Positions 46,901 to 50,597 of a stretch of 64,000 nucleotides of DNA are shown here, one piece after another; within the stretch, counting starts at the first letter, position 1, and the number at the start of each line of letters is the position of its first letter. The notes under the pieces were generated by a model that had not been told where the DNA came from, did no database searches, and saw nothing but the letters and a program-made list of their open reading frames with translations. The position numbers were made by a program, and so were the translations under genes. The DNA comes from Heligmosomoides polygyrus polygyrus (Eukaryota; Nematoda; Chromadorea; Rhabditida; Heligmosomidae), in NCBI GenBank assembly GCA_947396885.1, contig OX377206.1, positions 16,983,114 to 17,047,113 of the forward strand, read 5' to 3'.

Positions 46901-47982
46901 GCCAACAACGTCACCAGTCGTCTCTATCTCGTGCCAGAGTGCTTCAATGAATCAATCTCGCTCTAGGGTTACGAAGAGCTTGAAATCGTTCGTTCACGCC
47001 TTCCACGAAGAAGTTCGTCTAACGCATTGGTGAACGTTCTGACGATCTCTCGACATCCCGTGGAATCCAGCTGGTAACGGCACTCGTCCAGCAAGCGTCC
47101 GCGAAGCGCATTACGCGGTCGCCCCACCTAATTTTCGAAGACTTTGCCCATGCGACAGCGTCTCAGATCTTCGGAGTCGACGAAGCTCGCAACTCCGAAG
47201 TCGTTCTTTCACTGGGATGAATCACGTGTCTTCGAGCACCATCCTCCCGATTCCACGCTACGATCGCGCCTTCATCCTGCTCTTGTACGGGCCAGGTCTA
47301 TGAGGTGAATGTTAGGGCAGGAAGAACAGTGGGGTCGAATAGACGGGCGCAGACTCGGACGTTCTTCGTCTTCGTTACGACTTTTTCGTCGCTCTTGAAA
47401 GCTCCCCCATTCGCTCCTCCTGCCCCATGCTTAGTGTTATGAGCACGGGAGTACGGTGTCGTCAGCAAAGCGAACGCCTCTTGTGAGTGCGCAAAGCTTC
47501 GATGACCGCTTCAGTTTCGACAGAGTCGAATGCCTTCTCCAGGTCGATGAATGTTGGACGATGAGACTAGATAAATTTGATGCTTAAACAGAATCAAAAC
47601 CAACCAAATTACTTTTTTCTTTGAATCTTTGGACGAGTAGAACATGGTGTGTTATGACCTATGAGTGAGATTGTCAAGTTGGTTTTCATATATTGCTGTC
47701 ATCTTTAAATTCGAAATTCTAGCCTAAATCGTCCTCCATACTTCCAATATTTAGCAGCTTGCACATACATCTTTGGATTATTGATTGATTAACTCATGAT
47801 TATTGATTGGCAAGTGTTTTTAGGGCATCGGCGAGCCGCCAATGATGCTCGGCGTAGCGGCTTTCGCTTCCCTGCGATATGCAATCTCGGCCAGACTTCA
47901 AGACCTCGGTTTCACGGACTTCATGGAAATCACTGCTCCACTTACTGCGTCTAAAATACTCTCGTACTGCAATCCTGAGTGA
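745..47982 (+). CDS. Molybdenum hydroxylase (xanthine dehydrogenase / aldehyde oxidase family), 3' part, 23 exons
   Basis: Exons seen: 745-923, 25211-25415, 25502-25610, 26144-26256, 26879-26968, 27040-27159, 27238-27340, 27796-27877, 27944-28034, 36321-36490, 37926-38013, 38178-38284, 38341-38425, 39740-39885, 40016-40094, 40263-40379, 43079-43186, 43246-43367, 43429-43534, 45357-45443, 45546-45655, 46396-46456, 47824-47982. They join in phase to 878 residues plus TGA. Family motifs in order (partial numbering): [15 protein letters not shown] (end of FAD domain), [10 protein letters not shown] (start of Mo domain), [10 protein letters not shown] (~312-321), [10 protein letters not shown] (~366-375), SNTAFRGFG (~481-489), [11 protein letters not shown] (~608-618), [21 protein letters not shown], and GIGEPP with the catalytic Glu (~830). 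Such enzymes hydroxylate purines or aldehydes using molybdopterin, two 2Fe-2S clusters and FAD. The N-terminal ~400-450 residues are outside the window. Xanthine dehydrogenase versus aldehyde oxidase is undecided: GEPP is XDH-like, while GGAFGGK without the following Glu is AO-like. Introns are 24.3 and 8.3 kb at the extremes. Confidence 0.93.
924..2063. other. Intronic DNA without recognised genes
   Basis: This is the first part of the 24.3-kb intron. It carries a 12-G run at 1458-1469. The open frames here (up to 113 codons) show no family motif, and the one at 751-1092 is exon 745-923 read on into the intron. Confidence 0.5.
2064..3058 (-). CDS. Terminal exon of the nested coiled-coil / Gln-rich gene
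   Basis: The frame is open for 331 codons from an acceptor (ctaatttcag on the - strand, AG at 3060-3059) to a stop at 2066-2064. It starts [26 protein letters not shown]-rich codons produce the Gln tail. The opposite strand also shows a long Leu/Ser-rich frame, which is a shadow of the CAG repeats. No AATAAA was found within 150 nt downstream, so the 3' end is undefined. Confidence 0.72.
2064..6510 (-). CDS. Nested antisense gene: predicted membrane-anchored or secreted coiled-coil, Gln-rich protein (three exons)
   Basis: Exons on the - strand are 6510-6457, 6313-6250 and 3058-2064, together 1113 nt (370 residues plus stop). Exon 1 encodes [18 protein letters not shown] and exon 2 [20 protein letters not shown], giving a hydrophobic N-terminal signal peptide or anchor (~1-24). 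Exon 3 encodes an acidic His/Gln linker (~41-89), a long highly charged coiled coil of [18 protein letters not shown] type (~90-233), and a Gln/Pro/Ala tail (~234-370) ending QQQQKKV. Exon 1's donor is gtgagt. Exon 2 must use a GC donor (AAAG|GCATGT); this is the only junction that keeps exon 3 open. I do not recognise a family. The gene lies wholly inside the 24-kb intron of the molybdenum hydroxylase, on the opposite strand. The 3.2-kb second intron holds a foldback MITE and SINE remnants. Confidence 0.65.
3222..4271. mobile_element. 1.05-kb mariner-type foldback element, copy 1
   Basis: The ends are TAGGTTGTCCCATAAGT and its inverse ACTTATGGGACAACCTA at a TA site. The two halves are imperfect inverted copies of each other, for example TGAATCGTTGAAGAAAAAAAC and the CACTTTTCACTTT blocks. 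No transposase is encoded. Three further copies of nearly the same length lie at 28200, 53603 and 55976. Confidence 0.85.
4500..4802 (+). mobile_element. Diverged tRNA-derived SINE
   Basis: An old copy with recognisable head (GATAGCACAATCGGAGG), middle (GAATTGGTACCAGACT) and tail (CGACATCCCGTAGAAGCAGAA) blocks. Confidence 0.65.
5261..6195. repeat. Foldback repeat with GAAACGTTGGCC...AATAAAA motif
   Basis: Arms 5420-5650 and 5975-6195 are inverted copies around a GC-rich centre. Each arm has CTGAAGAAGGCGAAG, GCCGAAACG or GCCGAAGCG, then TTGGCCTCAATAAAAGC. A diverged copy of the motif precedes it at 5262-5302 and another is at 62363-62400. The motif resembles hammerhead-like ends of Penelope-type elements, but helix I does not form convincingly. 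It lies inside intron 2 of the nested gene. Confidence 0.55.
6511..6522 (-). promoter_or_regulatory. Possible trans-splice (spliced leader) acceptor before the nested gene's start
   Basis: On the - strand ttttcag|AATGG lies immediately before the ATG at 6510-6508. In nematodes a U-rich AG a few bases before the start codon commonly accepts a spliced leader. An upstream cis exon reading into ...WMVRILVV is the alternative. An out-of-frame ATG overlaps at 6514-6512. Confidence 0.35.
6523..7089. other. Intronic DNA with a very old SINE trace
   Basis: At 6692-6760 GGTGAATAGATCGCTACCAG...CTGGAAAG resembles the SINE middle. Upstream promoter sequence of the nested gene should lie here, but no clear motif is visible. 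Confidence 0.3.
7090..7238 (+). mobile_element. SINE with internal deletion
   Basis: The intact head (GGTAGCGCAGTCGGAGGAGG, GGTCCCTGGCTCGGACTTCT) is joined directly to the tail (AATGACGTCCTTAATCCTTT). Confidence 0.75.
7239..8560. repeat. Intronic DNA with a duplicated ~130-bp block
   Basis: 8088-8200 and 8220-8340 are related direct copies around ATCGAT motifs and CGGCYAGGGGA. The rest of the stretch, including 113-codon frame 7500-7841, shows nothing I can assign. Confidence 0.4.
8566..9756 (+). mobile_element. IS630-Tc1-mariner element with ~186-bp inverted repeats, decayed
   Basis: The ends are CAGGGTGCACCAAAATAACG and the inverse of CATGGTGCACTAAAATAACG, flanked by TA. The inverted repeats run about 186 bp (left arm excluding the SINE; right arm 9571-9756). 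Frame pieces read [20 protein letters not shown] (first catalytic Asp), [20 protein letters not shown] and, in another frame near 9448, MDYSVW (third Asp). Stops, frameshifts and an internal deletion remove the second Asp region. It is a dead copy of a DDD-type Tc1/mariner transposon. Confidence 0.85.
8619..8918 (+). mobile_element. SINE inserted in the left inverted repeat of the Tc1-like element
   Basis: A full-length copy flanked by a 12-bp duplication, AATTATAGAACA (8607-8618) and AATTATAAAACA (8919-8930). The opposite arm keeps the empty site (ATAATTATAAAACAATC). A 13-C run at 8691-8703 sits where other copies have TTTCCCGCC. Confidence 0.92.
9757..10559. other. Intronic DNA with G-rich tracts
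   Basis: G runs occur at about 10299-10325 and 10524-10538, both on the + strand. No gene is recognised. Confidence 0.4.
10560..11345. repeat. TTCGAA/ATTCGA-rich low-complexity region
   Basis: Dense CGAA, ATTCG and TTCGAATTCGAA motifs run on both sides of a MITE. A shorter relative lies at 29290-29445. Confidence 0.6.
10810..11107. mobile_element. piggyBac-like MITE (298 bp)
   Basis: It is flanked by TTAA (10806-10809 and 11108-11111). The terminal inverted repeats are CCCTTTCAAGACG and CGTCGTGAAAGGG. TTAA duplication with CCCTTT ends is typical of piggyBac derivatives. It interrupts the TTCGAA-rich region. Confidence 0.8.
11346..12526. other. AT-rich intronic DNA, nothing recognised
   Basis: Short open frames only, no repeat boundaries and no conserved motif. 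Confidence 0.4.
12527..12815 (+). mobile_element. tRNA-derived SINE, near full length
   Basis: It has the head GGGCGCGTGTAGCGCAGTCG (box A), box B in GGTTCCTGGTTCGGATTTCC, and the tail TCCTTTATCCTTACCCTTTA. It lacks a short piece around ACCGCAAGTCATTGTATGG. Confidence 0.9.
12816..13742. other. Intronic DNA upstream of tRNA-Pro, with an (ATC)n microsatellite
   Basis: (ATC)n runs at about 12870-12896. Nothing else recognised. Confidence 0.4.
13743..13814 (+). tRNA. tRNA-Pro (anticodon UGG)
   Basis: The cloverleaf is complete. The acceptor GGCCAAT pairs with ATTGGCC (13807-13813). The anticodon stem CTCGC/GCGAG closes the loop TTTGGGT, with anticodon TGG. The T stem CCGGT/ACCGG closes loop TTCGATC. 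A TTTTT pol III terminator follows at about 13818. The gene lies in sense inside the 24-kb intron of the molybdenum hydroxylase. A near-identical copy is at 35062-35133. Confidence 0.95.
13815..14880. other. Intronic DNA with (AAAT)n microsatellite
   Basis: AATAAATA repeats run at 14796-14834, directly upstream of a SINE. No gene recognised. Confidence 0.4.
14881..15165 (+). mobile_element. tRNA-derived SINE, full length, with 15-bp target duplication
   Basis: The duplications are TATGTTCATATTTGG (14866-14880) and TATGTACATATTTGG (15166-15180). Confidence 0.95.
15446..15735 (+). mobile_element. Diverged SINE
   Basis: The GTGGCAGCGTAGAGG head, TCGAGGTTCTTGGTTAGGATC middle and TAGGGCGTCCTTTACC end remain. 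It is preceded by an 11-G run. Confidence 0.7.
15736..16314. other. Intronic DNA, nothing recognised
   Basis: No repeat or gene features identified. Confidence 0.3.
16315..16448. mobile_element. 134-bp MITE with GGGGCC termini
   Basis: Perfect terminal inverted repeats GGGGCCGTATGCTATTCTC and GAGAATAGCATACGGCCCC. The centre is GC-rich and contains no gene. Confidence 0.85.
16724..16984 (+). mobile_element. 5'-truncated SINE with 12-bp target duplication
   Basis: The copy starts inside the head and keeps box B and the tail. The duplications are TATTCCCACAAG (16712-16723) and TATCCCCACAAG (16985-16996). 5' truncation fits LINE-driven target-primed reverse transcription. Confidence 0.9.
16985..17702. 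other. Intronic DNA, nothing recognised
   Basis: No gene or repeat boundary is visible between the two SINEs. Confidence 0.3.
17703..17993 (+). mobile_element. tRNA-derived SINE with 9-bp target duplication
   Basis: TGTCAAATG flanks both sides (17694-17702 and 17994-18002). The copy is moderately diverged. Confidence 0.88.
18003..19094. other. AT-rich intronic DNA with a short (ATT)n tract
   Basis: (ATT)n lies at about 18230-18251. No gene recognised. Confidence 0.35.
19095..19490. repeat. G/C-rich inverted repeat (MITE-like)
   Basis: Arm 19205-19270 (CCCCCAACTCCCTAGGCTTC...) is inverted in 19390-19448 (...CAGGGAGTTGGGGGTGGGCG). A 15-G run is at 19173-19187. It is related to the repeats at 1-450. 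Confidence 0.6.
19860..20162 (+). mobile_element. tRNA-derived SINE with 13-bp target duplication
   Basis: The duplications are ATTGACACTCCTA (19847-19859) and ATCGACACTCCTA (20163-20175). Its 3' flank is duplicated at 32515-32832. Confidence 0.93.
20373..20882. mobile_element. MITE with GGGGCCAGATTCATCAAC ends containing a 42-bp minisatellite
   Basis: The ends are GGGGCCAGATTCATCAACCG and GTTGACGAATCTGGCCCC. The interior holds two blocks of 42-bp tandem units starting TCCGAATCAT at 20481, 20523, 20565 and 20607, and at 20679 and 20721. A 161-bp copy without the array is at 49049-49209. Confidence 0.85.
20883..21540. other. Intronic DNA, nothing recognised
   Basis: No family features. The - strand frame that runs into this stretch at 20660-21088 comes from the minisatellite. 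Confidence 0.3.
21541..21819 (+). CDS. Candidate exon or gene fragment of unknown function
   Basis: The frame is open for 92 codons without a start ATG. It reads [20 protein letters not shown] then [20 protein letters not shown]. Its 3' half becomes GC-rich, unlike the neighbouring intron. The acidic Glu/Asp-rich composition looks coding, but I see no convincing splice sites and no family. It could be a relic of an inserted element. Confidence 0.2.
   Translation, partial: YPGVCNITREIQQETKSYKSAVSTKYEVRDPVPKIDLNLEDVREEAQSVESINENAVCCWAEGRSQGGTRRRHLATARRCLPGLDERRCGSS
22011..22140 (+). mobile_element. 3' part of an old SINE
   Basis: It retains TTGGCCACGCAAGTCACCGT, CACGGTGTCCCGCAGAAAC and GACGCCAACCTTTATC. 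Confidence 0.6.
22432..22524. repeat. Short hairpin, 93 bp
   Basis: CTCGACTTGGTTAATCCT is inverted as AGGATTGACCAAGTCGAG around an AT-rich loop. It may be the remnant of a MITE. Confidence 0.55.
23035..24530. mobile_element. Tc1-type transposon foldback: two head-to-head decayed copies
   Basis: The left half (- strand) and right half (+ strand) are inverted copies. Both encode the C-terminal transposase piece: - strand 23314-23529 [17 protein letters not shown]...LENMWGIVV and + strand 24057-24261 [17 protein letters not shown]...[14 protein letters not shown] is the third catalytic (Glu) motif of DD34E Tc1 transposases. The N-terminal halves are missing or unreadable. A third copy is at 52720-53450. 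Confidence 0.8.
24531..25210. other. End of the 24-kb intron, nothing recognised
   Basis: It runs to the acceptor gctgtttcag before exon 25211. No other features are seen. Confidence 0.35.
25211..25610 (+). CDS. Two exons (25211-25415, 25502-25610): link between FAD and molybdenum domains
   Basis: The first exon follows tttcag and encodes [14 protein letters not shown]...[19 protein letters not shown], ending the FAD domain and entering the linker (IESTQLFT). The second encodes [20 protein letters not shown] then [16 protein letters not shown], the classic start of the Mo domain. The acceptor of the second exon (cttgaag) is weak, so its exact left edge is the least certain splice site of the gene. 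The donor at 25611 is gtaagt. Confidence 0.88.
25748..25926 (+). repeat. (AAT)n microsatellite, about 180 bp
   Basis: Interrupted AATAAT repeat with scattered C and G changes. A T19 run follows at about 25955-25973. It sits in the intron between exons 25502-25610 and 26144-26256. Confidence 0.95.
26144..28034 (+). CDS. Six exons of the Mo domain (26144-26256, 26879-26968, 27040-27159, 27238-27340, 27796-27877, 27944-28034)
   Basis: Each exon has AG/GT borders and matching phase. Products in order: [59 protein letters not shown]...[52 protein letters not shown] with the cofactor-contacting Gln-Glu; and [20 protein letters not shown]. These follow the family alignment with no missing block. 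An 8.3-kb repeat-filled intron follows. Confidence 0.92.
28200..29234. mobile_element. 1.03-kb mariner-type foldback element, copy 2
   Basis: It begins TTGGGTTGTCCCATAAGTCC and ends GGGACAACCTAA. The halves are inverted. It lies in the 8.3-kb intron just after the exon ending at 28034. Confidence 0.85.
30552..30848 (+). mobile_element. SINE in the left arm of the large inverted repeat
   Basis: A 13-bp duplication TATCAGTGTTATA lies at 30539-30551 and 30849-30861. The corresponding right-arm site near 34580 has a single CCAGTGTTATAAG and no SINE. Confidence 0.93.
32223..32510 (-). mobile_element. tRNA-derived SINE, antisense
   Basis: A near full-length copy. Its head abuts the TCCGAATCAT unit of the half MITE, so the insertion or a rearrangement truncated that MITE. 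Confidence 0.88.
32511..32832 (-). repeat. Inverted duplicate of 20163-20485 (SINE 3' flank plus half MITE)
   Basis: Read on the - strand it follows the 20-kb copy from ATTGACACTCCTAAAAAA through the AACTGGG, GACACTAGTATTTTTT and GCCTGGGGCCAGATTCATC blocks into TATCCGAATCAT. Confidence 0.85.
32833..33131 (-). mobile_element. tRNA-derived SINE, antisense
   Basis: A full-length copy with tail (TATCC/TTTATCC) at 32833 and head at 33131. Its 3' flank matches that of the SINE at 19860; its 5' flank does not. Confidence 0.88.
35062..35133 (-). tRNA. tRNA-Pro (anticodon UGG), second copy
   Basis: This is the reverse-strand copy of the gene at 13743. Acceptor GGCCAAT/ATTGGCC, T arm and anticodon loop TTTGGGT are the same. 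The anticodon stem is CTTGC/GCGGG, with two G-U pairs replacing Watson-Crick pairs. A TTTT run lies 3' of it. It lies antisense in the 8.3-kb intron. Confidence 0.92.
35134..35830. other. Intronic DNA with an 11-C run
   Basis: The C run is at 35585-35595. No gene recognised. Confidence 0.35.
35831..36260 (-). pseudogene. RTE-type non-LTR retroposon, C-terminal ORF fragment
   Basis: The - strand frame 36208-35948 reads [20 protein letters not shown] then [16 protein letters not shown], the conserved C-terminal region after the reverse transcriptase of RTE-like elements. There is no full reverse transcriptase here. It ends just upstream of exon 36321. The fragment at 46870-47580 is related. 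Confidence 0.75.
36321..36490 (+). CDS. Exon: glycine-rich cofactor loop and [13 protein letters not shown] segment
   Basis: The acceptor is ggtttcag and the donor AG|gtaggt. The exon reads [19 protein letters not shown] then [20 protein letters not shown] and [17 protein letters not shown]. In mammalian xanthine dehydrogenase the residue after GGK is a substrate-binding Glu; here it is Cys. This bears on substrate choice (see findings). Confidence 0.93.
36491..37337. other. Intronic DNA with a telomere-like patch
   Basis: 37188-37220 contains two CCTAGGGTTTAG motifs. The 88-codon + frame at 36694-36960 has no recognised domain. Confidence 0.35.
37338..37493 (+). mobile_element. Old SINE, middle part
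   Basis: It retains CGAGCCTTCCATCCCTCC, GGTGAATTGATGTCAG and TTGTTTGGAAAGACAATA. Confidence 0.55.
37494..37783 (-). mobile_element. tRNA-derived SINE, antisense
   Basis: A near full-length copy abutting the old + copy, so the two SINEs meet tail to tail. Confidence 0.88.
37926..38425 (+). CDS. Three exons (37926-38013, 38178-38284, 38341-38425): Mo domain middle
   Basis: The exons encode [20 protein letters not shown]...[27 protein letters not shown]...TNKSSNTAF; and [20 protein letters not shown]...KKPLEQ. The SNTAF|RGFG substrate-channel motif is split by a 56-bp intron in phase 2. Two of the introns here are short, in contrast to the repeat-filled ones. Confidence 0.92.
38426..39739 (+). 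other. 1.3-kb intron, nothing recognised
   Basis: No repeats or genes identified between exons 38341-38425 and 39740-39885. Confidence 0.5.
39740..40379 (+). CDS. Three exons (39740-39885, 40016-40094, 40263-40379): Mo domain
   Basis: The exons encode [20 protein letters not shown]...[40 protein letters not shown]...AYEQ; and [19 protein letters not shown] then [21 protein letters not shown] place the first donor at AA|gtttgt rather than at gtagtt four bases on, because only this keeps the phase into [10 protein letters not shown]. The 2.7-kb intron that follows holds the mariner copy. Confidence 0.9.
41851..41921. repeat. 35-bp-arm near-perfect hairpin
   Basis: CGCGTGGTTCGATGAGACGT...GGTTT is followed after one G by AAACC...CATCGAACCACGCG, with only two mismatches in 35 bp. 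It starts the foreign DNA inside the mariner. Confidence 0.9.
42185..42560. repeat. Purine-rich ACCAGG/GGAGG tract
   Basis: The + strand is strongly purine-biased, with recurring ACCAGG and AAGAAG motifs. The - strand Pro/Leu-rich 138-codon frame is a by-product of the composition. Confidence 0.55.
43079..43534 (+). CDS. Three exons (43079-43186, 43246-43367, 43429-43534): Mo domain
   Basis: The exons encode [20 protein letters not shown] then [36 protein letters not shown]...; and [20 protein letters not shown] then [15 protein letters not shown]. All have AG/GT borders and consistent phases. GGSQGAD corresponds to the GGS/TAAS loop before the cofactor contact residues. Confidence 0.9.
43608..43903 (+). 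mobile_element. SINE with 13-bp target duplication
   Basis: TTCATGCAGTCAT lies at 43595-43607 and 43904-43916. It lies in the intron after exon 43429-43534. Confidence 0.93.
44691..44940 (+). mobile_element. Old diverged SINE
   Basis: It keeps GAATGGTGCAGTTGGAAGAA, AGAGTTCGGATCCCGC, GTGAATTGCTACCAAATTTG and the tail-side GTGGAATGCGTGG. Confidence 0.65.
45357..45655 (+). CDS. Two exons (45357-45443, 45546-45655): [21 protein letters not shown] region
   Basis: The first exon encodes [20 protein letters not shown] then GQIEGAFMQ. The second encodes [20 protein letters not shown] and [17 protein letters not shown]. The usual GLGLFT after the first motif is SYGNFT here. Both exons carry clean splice sites (attcag, tttcag / gtagta, gtatgc). 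Confidence 0.92.
46396..47982 (+). CDS. Last two exons (46396-46456, 47824-47982) and stop codon
   Basis: The exons encode [20 protein letters not shown] and [20 protein letters not shown]...ILSYCNPE, then TGA at 47980-47982. The Glu of GEPP is the catalytic base of the family and is present. The protein ends about 20-30 residues earlier than mammalian relatives. The 1.37-kb intron between them carries an antisense RTE-type retroposon fragment. Confidence 0.92.
46870..47580 (-). pseudogene. RTE-type non-LTR retroposon fragment with reverse transcriptase motif
   Basis: The - strand near 47560-47510 reads [20 protein letters not shown], the reverse transcriptase palm motif that contains the first catalytic Asp region. 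Downstream pieces [11 protein letters not shown] and [15 protein letters not shown] correspond to the 36-kb fragment. Stops and deletions are frequent and the YADD region is missing. It lies antisense in the last intron of the molybdenum hydroxylase. Confidence 0.78.
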
Positions 47983-48055
47983 GCAGATTCAATCGTAGCT
48001 ATTGTCGTTGATTGCACTGAATTGATCTGGTGATATTGTGAGTTTTTTGAATTGT

Positions 48056-48061
48056 AATAAA
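48056..48061 (+). promoter_or_regulatory. Poly(A) signal of the molybdenum hydroxylase
   Basis: A canonical AATAAA lies 74 nt after the stop codon in an AT-rich stretch. It is the first such hexamer downstream of the last exon. Confidence 0.65.
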
Positions 48062-49048
48062 TTGTCATTTCAACTGAGTTTTGTACCAAGGTTTTTCTCG
48101 ATTTTATCAGGCAAGTTTTGAAGTAAAATGAGGATATGATCTGAACTGAAGTTGGGGTGAAAACAGGACTGCCGAAGAGTATTGGTTTGATGACTTTTAG
48201 AATCGTTTTAGAGAAGGTAGGAGACGTTTGAATAACCGCTAGTCAGATACAGTTCAGGCAAATTGCAAGTTCTGGTACTGCAGTCGCTTACAAGAAACGC
48301 CTAAATTTGGTGCGTCTCATCAACCATCAGACGTGTCTGACATATGTATGTCAAACAGACGTGAACGCCTCTGCCGTCGTCATCGTCGTCATCTCTGAAG
48401 ACACATCATTAAAGTCTAAAACTGTCGTGTCTGAGAGCGGAAAATGAAAGCAGAGGGTCTCTGTGGTTATGCTCAACAGATTCGGGGCGGGCTGTGTAAT
48501 CACTTTGAAATTTTAAGTTGAGCAAGTGGGGAACATGCTTTTCAATCCTTAGAACAATGCAAGAGAGATGACAGCAAAGACAGCCCAAATGAAAAGGAAC
48601 ATCCAGCTCTTATCAGCAGTTAACTGACATTACTCGAACGGGGCGTATAGTACACGTTCAATAAATTGATTTTCTATGATCTGTGCTTTAACATAAAAGA
48701 GGCATTGTGCTATTTCACATATGCTATCTGCAAGTGGTTTCTTGGACAGCTTTTAATCGTTTACCTTGTCGTCTACATGTACTAAGTTGTTCCAAATGTA
48801 ATGTCGTGCTTTTGTAATCTATAACATAGGTCGTTCCATATGAAATGGCCGGCTTTTCTACGTCACTTTCTGGTCGACGAATGTTCCCGATTCATTCACT
48901 TTACGTAGTTTCTGAAAGCGCAGAATCTCCTCTTTCTTACCATTTATATAATTAGTGACACAGTTGTCTCTTACCGAGTTTTTGACGTCGTTTTTACAGT
49001 TTGAATTAACGTGATATTCGTGTGCTCAACTTACATGAATGGAAAACT
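48062..49048. other. Intergenic DNA downstream of the molybdenum hydroxylase
   Basis: No gene is recognised. The part just before 49049 belongs to the mariner copy interrupted by a MITE. Confidence 0.4.
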
Positions 49049-49920
49049 GGGGCCAGATTCATCAACCGCTTACCGGCCGGTAACGATATATCGGTTGTCG
49101 TGTCTGCTTCTCTGCATCCCTGCATCACTCTGTATCACATAATACCTAAACCAGTATGGTGAATCTGCGGTAAGATGATACCAGCGGTATCGTTGATGAA
49201 TCTGACCCCTGGACACCACGCCGCGGCCGCAGGTCGCAACATCAACGCTGCATTTGGAGAGGATTTCGCTAAGGAACGCACAATTCACGACTGGTTCGAA
49301 AGGTTTCGATCTGGAGACGAAAGTCTCGAAGAAGAAGACCGGGATATGTCGCCATCACTCCTCAACGACGGCCAACTCAAGGCCATGATGGAAGCGGATC
49401 CGGGTCGAACTGTGAGAGAGCCACCACAGCATTTCGGCGTTGACAGCAACACTATCATTTGCCACTTGAGTGCGATCGGAAAAGTAAAAAAATTGGATAA
49501 CGGACGAATTGACCGCTGGGCAGATGCTGAAGCGCCACAACACCTGTGTTTCGTTAAGGCTGCGCAAACTGAGGAAGCCTTTTTGGACAGGATCGTGACA
49601 TGCGACGAACAATGGATCCTTTATCACAATGACTGGACAAGAATGAGAGTGCCAAGGAGGTGCCGAAACTAAGTCTCCATCCAACGAAGACCATGGTGAC
49701 CGACCGTGTGGTGGACAATGGCTGGTGTGTCCAAATTCTTGAAGACCGGAGAGACTATCACAGCGGAGAAGTACTGTGCTTGAACGAAACTCTGCCACAT
49801 CCTCCATATTCACCAGATCTGTCCCCTACCGATTATCTTTTTTTTCAAACATTTAGATCGTCATGTGGGAAATAAAACATTCAGCAACCAAGGTGATCTC
49901 GAAATGAACTTACTTATGTT
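49020..49920 (+). pseudogene. mariner transposase pseudogene interrupted by a MITE
   Basis: The main frame 49210-49672 reads AAAGRNINAAFGEDFAKERT then IHDWFERFRSGDESLEEEDR (helix-turn-helix region) and RIVTCDEQWILYHNDWTRMR (first catalytic Asp intact). After a frameshift it continues LNETLPHPPYSPDLSPTDY and NKTFSNQGDLEMN, the third Asp region. The probable start, ATGGAAAAC at 49039-49047, is cut off by the MITE at 49049-49209. It is a different subfamily from the copy at 40.7 kb. Confidence 0.88.
49049..49209. mobile_element. 161-bp MITE inserted in the mariner transposase
   Basis: The ends are GGGGCCAGATTCATCAACCG and GTTGATGAATCTGACCCC. It is the same family as 20373-20882, without the minisatellite. 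Confidence 0.88.
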
Positions 49921-50156
49921 TTTAATTCTCGTAGCTCTGATTTTTGTAAAGGTGGAACTTCTAAGCTATTGTCGTGTTGAAAAAAGTGTATTATCTGCAA
50001 GGGTGTTTATGTCGATGAATAAAATAGCTTCCAAGCAAAGTTATGATCTGTCAAATTTTTTCAGTCAAAATCGTTCATTTCGCATGCAACGACCTAATAC
50101 CAGATTGTGCGAGAAGGATAAACCACTGACTTATGACCACTGACGTATTCAAATGC

Positions 50157-50258
50157 AGGCGCATGGTAGCAGAGTTGGAAGAGACGCCGGCTGCCGCATG
50201 CATCCGAGTCGAGGTTCTTGGTTCGGATTTTCCCCCCTAGCTTCCATTGCTTCAGGGT
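50157..50258 (+). mobile_element. SINE head fragment
   Basis: GCATGGTAGCAGAGTTGG and GAGGTTCTTGGTTCGGATTT remain; the 3' two thirds are absent. Confidence 0.65.
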
Positions 50259-50351
50259 CGATTTCTATCTTCATTATTTTTATTAAGCCACAAGTGCCTG
50301 GTGTTGAGGTTGCAAGCTGTCATAGCGGTGTTTTGTTACGATCAAAACCCC

Positions 50352-50597
50352 AGCGCTAGACGGGACTCGAACCCGCCCGCCCCTCCAGGGGCCGGATTCA
50401 TCAACGACTAACCCACGGGTATAGGGGGTAGAGTTACCCACGATGAAGACTGCGTCCCTGACTCTTGACATGACGTATCTGACACATGACTCGCATCTTA
50501 TCTCTATCCCTTATACCCCGCATACCCATGGGTTTAGTTGTTGATGAATCCGGCCCGAGGTGACAGGCAGGAGTACTCTACGATACTACATCGCGCT
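50352..50597 (-). pseudogene. tRNA-Asp-like sequence interrupted by a 169-bp MITE
   Basis: On the - strand, 50597-50557 gives AGCGCGATG, a D-arm-like GTAGTAT...AGTA and CCTGTCAC (Asp GUC anticodon loop). After the MITE, 50387-50352 gives a T arm with box B GGTTCGAGTCC and a 3' strand ending TAGCGCT, which pairs with the 5' AGCGC. Without the MITE about 77 nt remain, roughly tRNA length. The anticodon stem no longer pairs cleanly. It could instead be the head of a tRNA-derived repeat. Confidence 0.45.
50388..50556. mobile_element. 169-bp MITE with ~50-bp inverted repeats, inside a tRNA-like sequence
   Basis: The ends are GGGGCCGGATTCATCAACGA and GTTGTTGATGAATCCGGCCC. Inner arms (CCACGGGTATAGGGGGTAGA / ATCCCTTATACCCCG) continue the pairing. 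Confidence 0.85.
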
